Shown piece after piece: positions 20,794 through 24,790 of a DNA stretch of 24,790 bases; the first letter of the stretch is position 1; each line of letters opens with the position of its first letter. Location: NCBI GenBank assembly GCA_043742955.1, contig JAYTXL010000355.1, forward strand, positions 1-24,790. Reading direction: 5' to 3'. The DNA is from JAYTXL01 sp043742955 (lineage in GTDB: Bacteria; Verrucomicrobiota; Verrucomicrobiia; Limisphaerales; JAYTXL01). Both the position numbers and the translations under genes were made by a program. The notes beneath the pieces were generated by a model. That model did not search any database, had not been told where the DNA came from, and saw nothing but the letters and a program-made list of their open reading frames with translations.

Positions 20794-21645
20794 TCACATT
20801 TTGGATTGCAGGTTCACGAGGGTGATGTCGTTGGGCAGTTCCACGCGGAGAATTTCCCCGGTCCGGCTCACCAGCACGACCAACGGAAAGCGCTCCAGCA
20901 ACCGGGTGGAGAGCCGGTAAACACGGATGCGGGAATGGCCAAACTTCAGCGAATCCTGACGTGCTTGCCAAGTCAAACCGAGCGAGAGCTTCTTGAGGTC
21001 GCCCAGACTCTTCATCCCCCCCAGGCTGCCCAGCAAACCCACCACCATTGGGCCGCCCAATTCGGACAATAATTTGTCCGGTTGGCTCAGCTCCAGAAAA
21101 GTGAAGGTACGCTCCCAGCGGTCGTCTTCGTCACGGATCTGGAACGCGACGGTTTCGGCGGTGGCATCGGCCCGCAATTGCAGGCTGGACCGGCGTTTGG
21201 TGCCTTGCACCTGGAATTCCTGCCAGGTGTGGTTCGTGGAAAACCTCAGGCTCACATCGAATTTCACCCGGTTGGTGAGACTGCCGAAATAAACCGTGCC
21301 CCGGTCGATGTCGATGGTGTAACTCCCCAGCTTCTTCACCTGACCGCTGGGCATATCTTCGCGGACAACCTTGCCGGTGGCCAGTTCCTCACCCACGTTG
21401 GCGGCCCAGCGGCAACTGCCGATCTGCTTCCCCCGTTGCCGGATCTCCAACTGCGAATCGTCGGGCGCGGTCAGGACCTTTTCCCAAACCATCGCCACCG
21501 GCACGAGGCTGCCGGGCTGGTCGCTGTCGCGAAATTCGGAACGCCAGAGCAGCACGTTCATGGTCAGCCAGAACGTCGCGATCAAAAAAAACAAAACCCG
21601 GTTGGCCATGGTGTCAGCCACGGTGGGTGTTCGCCGCCGAGCCAT
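20794..21645 (-). CDS. Hypothetical membrane-anchored protein of the ABC exporter operon
   Basis: A 283-residue protein with one N-terminal hydrophobic segment (about residues 16 to 34, VLFFLIATFWLTMNVLLW) that acts as a signal anchor. The remainder is a mostly beta-rich extracytoplasmic domain, including GTVYFGSLTNRVKFDVSLRF and SSLQLRADATAETVAFQI. No family was recognised. It ends IRVYRLSTRLLERFPLVVLVSRTGEILRVELP, a strand-rich C-terminus. Its position directly before the ATPase suggests an accessory or substrate-handling role for the exporter, as inference only. An in-frame ATG at 21609 would put the hydrophobic segment closer to the N-terminus and may be the true start; neither start has a clear ribosome binding site. 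Confidence 0.75.
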   Translation of the reverse strand: MARRRTPTVADTMANRVLFFLIATFWLTMNVLLWRSEFRDSDQPGSLVPVAMVWEKVLTAPDDSQLEIRQRGKQIGSCRWAANVGEELATGKVVREDMPSGQVKKLGSYTIDIDRGTVYFGSLTNRVKFDVSLRFSTNHTWQEFQVQGTKRRSSLQLRADATAETVAFQIRDEDDRWERTFTFLELSQPDKLLSELGGPMVVGLLGSLGGMKSLGDLKKLSLGLTWQARQDSLKFGHSRIRVYRLSTRLLERFPLVVLVSRTGEILRVELPNDITLVNLQSKM

Positions 21646-21726
21646 TATGAAACCAGGGTCCGCGCGGGGGGAGCCGCCCCGGTTTTCTCCGGCGCGTCAT
21701 GATCCCTGGCGCTTTGACCCCGACCA

Positions 21727-22524
21727 TCATTTTGCGGGTACCTTGATGACTTGGCCGATGCGCAGCTTCTTGGGGTCGAGACCCGGATTGGCCGACATCA
21801 ACGCGTTCAAGGAAATCCCGTATTTGCGGGCGACGGCGGCGGGGGTGTCGCCGGACTTGATCGTGTGGGTCTGGGATTTGGCTGGCGTTGGAGTGACATC
21901 ACCCCCACCGGTTGCGGTGCCGCCCGCAATCGGGGGAGTCAGCTTGGCCACCGGGGGGGGCGGACGATTCGTCAAGGGTGGCATGGGGGGCGACACCACC
22001 ACGTGCGCATTGGTTTTCTCAACCGGCGGCGGTCGGTGGCTAATCGACCCCAATTGGGCGGTCAGCGATTCGACTTGTTTGGTGAGTTTAAGGTTTTCCG
22101 CGATTAACCGTTCCAGCTCGCGCTGCACCTGTAGATTAATCGGCCCGAGCGACACCGTGCGAGCCAGCTCCTGCTTGCAGTTGACGATCCGCTGGCTCAG
22201 TTGCTCCGATTTTTCATCCCGCGGTCGCAACTTCAAAAAATATTCGTAATGATAAATTGCCCCGGCGAAATCCTTTTCCCTTTCCTCCAAAAGCAAACCC
22301 AAGTCCAAGTGCGCCGAGGCGGAGCGCGGATTCACTTCCAACGCCTTCCCAAACGATTCCACGGCACCCCGGTAATCCATGCTGGCGACCCGGCCCCGGC
22401 CCGCCACGAAATGCGGCTCCTTTTTTTCGTCCACGGGGCTGTCGCTGTCCGAGAAGCATCCGCCCCCCAGCCAGCAACAACTCAGCAAAAGAATCATGCG
22501 GCGCAGCGCCGTCATAAAAGTCAT
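21727..22524 (-). CDS. TPR and LysM domain lipoprotein
   Basis: A 265-residue lipoprotein. The signal ends with the lipobox LGGGC (Cys23). Residues 40 to 102 contain two TPR-like helix pairs (DYRGAVESFGKALEVNPRSASAHLDLGLLLE and DFAGAIYHYEYFLKLRPRD). A coiled-coil stretch spans about 130 to 160 (RELERLIAENLKLTKQVESLTAQL), followed by a long proline-rich linker (164-215). A C-terminal LysM domain (219-262: THTIKSGDTPAAVARKYGISLNALMSANPGLDPKKLRIGQVIKVP) should bind peptidoglycan. It probably links the envelope to the cell wall, with the TPRs holding a partner. The ATG at 22524 was used; one at 22515 is also possible. It lies between htpG and the exporter operon, probably with its own promoter. 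Confidence 0.9.
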   Translation of the reverse strand: MTFMTALRRMILLLSCCWLGGGCFSDSDSPVDEKKEPHFVAGRGRVASMDYRGAVESFGKALEVNPRSASAHLDLGLLLEEREKDFAGAIYHYEYFLKLRPRDEKSEQLSQRIVNCKQELARTVSLGPINLQVQRELERLIAENLKLTKQVESLTAQLGSISHRPPPVEKTNAHVVVSPPMPPLTNRPPPPVAKLTPPIAGGTATGGGDVTPTPAKSQTHTIKSGDTPAAVARKYGISLNALMSANPGLDPKKLRIGQVIKVPAK

Positions 22525-22530
22525 GCGGCG

Positions 22531-22558
22531 AACGTAATCGAACTGTCACTGGAGTCAA
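22531..22558 (-). promoter_or_regulatory. Candidate promoter of the TPR/LysM lipoprotein gene
   Basis: On the minus strand TTGACT (22558-22553), a 16-base spacer and TACGTT (22536-22531) end six bases before the ATG at 22524. The -35 box is good and the -10 box moderate. No Shine-Dalgarno sequence is visible. Confidence 0.35.
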
Positions 22559-22604
22559 CGGCGCGTTGGCATCCGCCAGGTGTTCGTCCCCGCAACCCCT
22601 CCCC

Positions 22605-22711
22605 CCGTAGCCGCAGCCTTCAGGTTGCGCCGGCGCGTAAACAGCGGTGGCGTCGAAACACACATTCACAGCGGCTTCCCACCGGGCGCAGCCGGCCGGC
22701 TGCGGCTACGG
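22605..22711. repeat. 107-base palindromic element downstream of htpG
   Basis: Perfect 14-base inverted arms, CCGTAGCCGCAGCC (22605-22618) and its complement (22698-22711), enclose 79 bases with partial further complementarity. Overlapping the right arm is an 18-base perfect palindrome, CGCAGCCGGCCGGCTGCG (22687-22704). The element fills most of the gap between htpG and the LysM gene. It looks like a dispersed repeat; a role in ending htpG transcription is possible. Confidence 0.65.
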
Positions 22712-22738
22712 CGGAATCAAACGTCGGCCGGCCACGAT

Positions 22739-24586
22739 CTACTTCTTGGTCAGTACCTTTTCGAGCAGCTGATTGAGCCGGTTCAACATCGTGCGCGGGT
22801 CTTCCAGCAAACCGGCGGCCACACGCGCGTTGTCGAGGAGTTGTTCCGCCACGCTGGCCGCGAGCGCCGCATCCTGGGATCGCATCGCCTCCAGCCGGGC
22901 CATGATCGGATGCGCCGGATTAAATTCGAGATCGAGCTTCGCCGGGGCGTCCGCCTCGGTATCCTGCTTCATCGCCTTCATCATGCGGCGCATGCTGGCC
23001 GTCATGAACTTGTCCGCGTCCACCACCACCACCGGGCTGGTCACCAGGCGTTGCGAGACCCGTACCTCCCCCACCTTGTCTCCCAGGGTTTCCTTGAGCC
23101 ACTGCGCCAGCGACTTGGCGGTGTCGGCCGCCAGTGCGCCGTCCGGCTTGGGTTCATTCAGATGGAGTTCCGCCTTTTCCGCGAGCCGCAACGTTTTGTT
23201 GTCGAAGGTGTGCAGATGCTCCATGACAAACTCGTCCCACGGATCGTAGAGGAACAGCACCTCCCATTTGCGGTCGCGGAACACCTCGAAGTAGGGGCTG
23301 CTCTCGGCCGCGGAGCGATTGGGTGTGAGCAGACAATAAATCTCCTTCTGCTCCGCCGGCATCCGTTGCACGTAGTCTGCCAGCGAGGTCCATTTGCCCG
23401 CGTCCAGCGTGGACGACTCAAAGCGAAGCAGTTTGCCGAGCGCCTCCTTGTGCGTGAAATCCGTCACCACCCCCTCCTTCAGAAAGCGCTGGTATTCCCC
23501 GTAAAATTTCTCGTATGCCGCCGCGTCCCTGCCCGATTGCTCCTCGAGGAATTTCAGGAATCGTCCGGTCAGCACTTTGTTCAGCTTCTGGAGCAGGGAG
23601 GTGTCCTGCATGGTCTCGCGCGAAATGTTGAGCGGCAAATCCTCGCTGTCCACCACGCCCTTGAGAAACCGCAGCCAGTCGGGGAACAGGCCCTTGGCCT
23701 TCGCCTGGATCAATACTTTGCGGCAGTAGAGATTAACCTCGGACTCGATCCGGCCCATCCCCATGGATTCAAAATTCCGGCCCGGCACGAACAGCAGCGA
23801 CTGGATGGCCAGCGGCGCGTCCGCCGAGAAATGCAGCCGGAACAACGGCTGGTCATGATCGTGGCCCACAAACGTATAGAAGGCGTTGTATTCCTCGTCC
23901 TTGATCTCCTTTTTGTTCCGTGCCCAGATGGCCTGCACGGTGTTGAGCCGGTTCCCGTTCAACTCAATGGGGAATGGCACAAAGCTCGAATACCGCTGGA
24001 TAATCCGCTCCACCGCGCTGCCCTGCGCAAATTCCTTCGACTCCTCCTTGAGCTCGAGCGTGATCTTCGTGCCGCGCGGCAGATCGGCCGCCGGCGTGAG
24101 CTCGTAGCCGCCCCCGCCCTCGCTCGTCCATTGCCAGCCTGATTCGCCGGGGGCAAACGAACGACTCCACACGGTCACGCGTTTGGCCACCATGAAGGCC
24201 GAATAAAACCCCACCCCGAACTGCCCGATCAAACCCACGTCCGGCTGTTTCTCCGCCGCAATCTGCTTTAAAAACGCCTTGGTGCCCGAGTGTGCGATCG
24301 TCCCGAGATTCTCCACCAGATCCCCGTGCGTCATGCCCAGGCCGGTGTCGGTGATCGTGATGGTGAGCGCCTTTTCGTCCGTCGTGATGGCGATGGCGGG
24401 CGCGCTGTCCGGTTCGTGGACGGCCTGGCCGGAGGACTGGTTGAAGCGCAGCTTTTCGCACGCGTCCGCGGCGTTGGAAATCAATTCGCGGACGAAAATT
24501 TCTTTGTCCGTGTAGAGGGAATGAATGACGATGTTCAGCAACTGCTGAATCTCCGCCTGAAAATGATGGGTCTCGGTTTTGCTCAT
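22739..24586 (-). CDS. htpG: Chaperone HtpG (Hsp90)
   Basis: A 615-residue ATP-dependent cytosolic chaperone of the Hsp90 family, of usual bacterial length. The GHKL ATP site is intact: FVRELISNAADACEKLRF (31-48, with Glu34 and Asn38), ITDTGLGM (78-85, Asp80), LGTIAHSGTKAF (94-105) and the lid segment GQFGVGFYSAFMVA (121-134). The middle domain carries the conserved LPLNISRETMQ (317-327, with the catalytic Arg). The C-terminal dimerisation domain runs to LNQLLEKVLTKK. The frame is open to 24682, but the ATG at 24586 gives the standard start of a charged residue run followed by HHFQAEIQQLLNIVIHSLY. No CIRCE operator and no clear sigma32 promoter were seen upstream, so heat regulation is not evident from sequence. 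Confidence 0.97.
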   Translation of the reverse strand: MSKTETHHFQAEIQQLLNIVIHSLYTDKEIFVRELISNAADACEKLRFNQSSGQAVHEPDSAPAIAITTDEKALTITITDTGLGMTHGDLVENLGTIAHSGTKAFLKQIAAEKQPDVGLIGQFGVGFYSAFMVAKRVTVWSRSFAPGESGWQWTSEGGGGYELTPAADLPRGTKITLELKEESKEFAQGSAVERIIQRYSSFVPFPIELNGNRLNTVQAIWARNKKEIKDEEYNAFYTFVGHDHDQPLFRLHFSADAPLAIQSLLFVPGRNFESMGMGRIESEVNLYCRKVLIQAKAKGLFPDWLRFLKGVVDSEDLPLNISRETMQDTSLLQKLNKVLTGRFLKFLEEQSGRDAAAYEKFYGEYQRFLKEGVVTDFTHKEALGKLLRFESSTLDAGKWTSLADYVQRMPAEQKEIYCLLTPNRSAAESSPYFEVFRDRKWEVLFLYDPWDEFVMEHLHTFDNKTLRLAEKAELHLNEPKPDGALAADTAKSLAQWLKETLGDKVGEVRVSQRLVTSPVVVVDADKFMTASMRRMMKAMKQDTEADAPAKLDLEFNPAHPIMARLEAMRSQDAALAASVAEQLLDNARVAAGLLEDPRTMLNRLNQLLEKVLTKK

Positions 24587-24595
24587 GGACCCGTT

Positions 24596-24625
24596 TCCAT
24601 AACGAACGCGCCCCGCTGCCGTCAA
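24596..24625 (-). promoter_or_regulatory. Weak candidate promoter of htpG
   Basis: On the minus strand TTGACG (24625-24620), an 18-base spacer and TATGGA (24601-24596) end nine bases before the ATG. GGA in the -10 box could instead be part of a weak ribosome binding site, so the call is uncertain. Confidence 0.25.
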
Positions 24626-24670
24626 GCAATGCCTTGGAGCTACCCCGCCCGCGGATACCCAACGGCACCC

Positions 24671-24692
24671 CGCCGGTGTCACGCCGGTGTCA
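24671..24692. repeat. 11-base tandem duplication upstream of htpG
   Basis: CGCCGGTGTCA occurs twice in direct succession (24671-24681 and 24682-24692), about 85 bases upstream of the htpG start. It could be a paired protein-binding site or a simple slippage duplication. Confidence 0.5.
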
Positions 24693-24706
24693 GTCCTGAA
24701 TGGCGC

Positions 24707-24790
24707 TTAGATAAGGCCTAATACTTTCTTGCCAAGACGTTTGCGTCGAGGAGGATTTTTTACCGTCGCAAACAAAACCCGACGGGATAA
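24707..24790 (-). CDS. Possible C-terminal end of a basic protein, cut by the window edge
   Basis: A minus-strand frame enters from the right edge and ends in TAA at 24709-24707. It encodes 27 residues rich in lysine and arginine (NPPRRKRLGKKVLGLI at the end). Another minus-strand frame is also open here for about the same length, so this may be chance. It is listed only because the composition changes from the GC-rich spacer to a more coding-like sequence. Confidence 0.2.
   Translation of the reverse strand, partial: LSRRVLFATVKNPPRRKRLGKKVLGLI

Noticed and set aside
22580..24142. 520-codon plus-strand open frame opposite htpG
   Set aside because: It is antisense to conserved Hsp90 motifs and arises from high GC content; its product has no domain and is rich in Arg, His and Leu as expected of shadow frames.
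24587..24720. CIRCE (HrcA) or sigma32 heat-shock control site before htpG
   Set aside because: Neither the TTAGCACTC/GAGTGCTAA inverted repeat nor a convincing sigma32 promoter was found.
1..24790. CRISPR array, tRNA or rRNA gene, insertion sequence, toxin-antitoxin or phage genes
   Set aside because: No regularly spaced direct repeats, tRNA-like cloverleaf with conserved loops, transposase motifs or phage proteins were seen in any frame.

Overview
The window looks like a piece of a GC-rich chromosome from a Verrucomicrobiota bacterium, most likely of the Pedosphaera/Limisphaera type; the phylum is fairly secure, the lower rank is a guess. The reasons are a PSCyt1-DUF1549-DUF1553 gene next to a DUF1501 gene (families concentrated in Planctomycetes and Verrucomicrobia), a DUF4202 protein, a GYF_2 membrane protein, several palindromic dispersed-repeat-like elements, and almost no Shine-Dalgarno sequences in front of the genes. 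Twenty-one protein genes of ordinary size and one probable 24-codon gene are called. No RNA gene, CRISPR array, insertion sequence or phage gene was seen.

Layout. Positions 1-3300 (minus strand) hold the N-terminal part of an ankyrin-repeat lipoprotein cut by the window edge, a small conserved protein of unknown role, and a secreted PqaA-like alpha/beta hydrolase. A lone plus-strand lipoprotein gene follows (3620-4534). Positions 4622-11215 are one tight minus-strand operon: beta-propeller/phosphoesterase, then a large cytochrome-type PSCyt1/DUF1549/DUF1553 protein, then a Tat-exported DUF1501 protein; all three are predicted to work outside the cytoplasm. Two plus-strand genes follow: a DUF4202 protein and a secreted S1/P1-type nuclease (11509-13326). 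Positions 13446-15582 (minus) carry a HAD phosphatase, release factor 1 (prfA) and ribosomal protein L31 (rpmE), with a convincing terminator after rpmE. A GYF_2 membrane protein gene (plus) is divergent from rpmE. From 16346 to 24586 everything is on the minus strand: htpG, a TPR/LysM lipoprotein, a membrane protein plus ABC ATPase plus permease (an exporter operon), and a compact four-gene run of two coiled-coil/tail-anchor proteins, a 24-residue membrane peptide and ogt.

The most unusual content is repeat biology. The DUF1549/DUF1553 gene contains two long inverted-repeat elements (arms of 24 and 21 bases) that are read through in frame, plus two short low-complexity insertions resembling dispersed repeat motifs, all at points where the conserved domains appear to be interrupted or linked. 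This resembles protein-coding palindromic elements described in Rickettsia. Two further palindromic elements lie between genes: a triple-hairpin element upstream of the DUF4202 gene and a 107-base element downstream of htpG.

A second pattern concerns gene starts. Several transcription-unit heads have sigma70-like -35/-10 pairs whose -10 box ends only 6 to 9 bases before the ATG, which would make leaderless or nearly leaderless mRNAs. The two best cases share TTTACA, a 17-base spacer and TA(A/G)AGT. All statements come from reading the sequence; no database or folding program was run.
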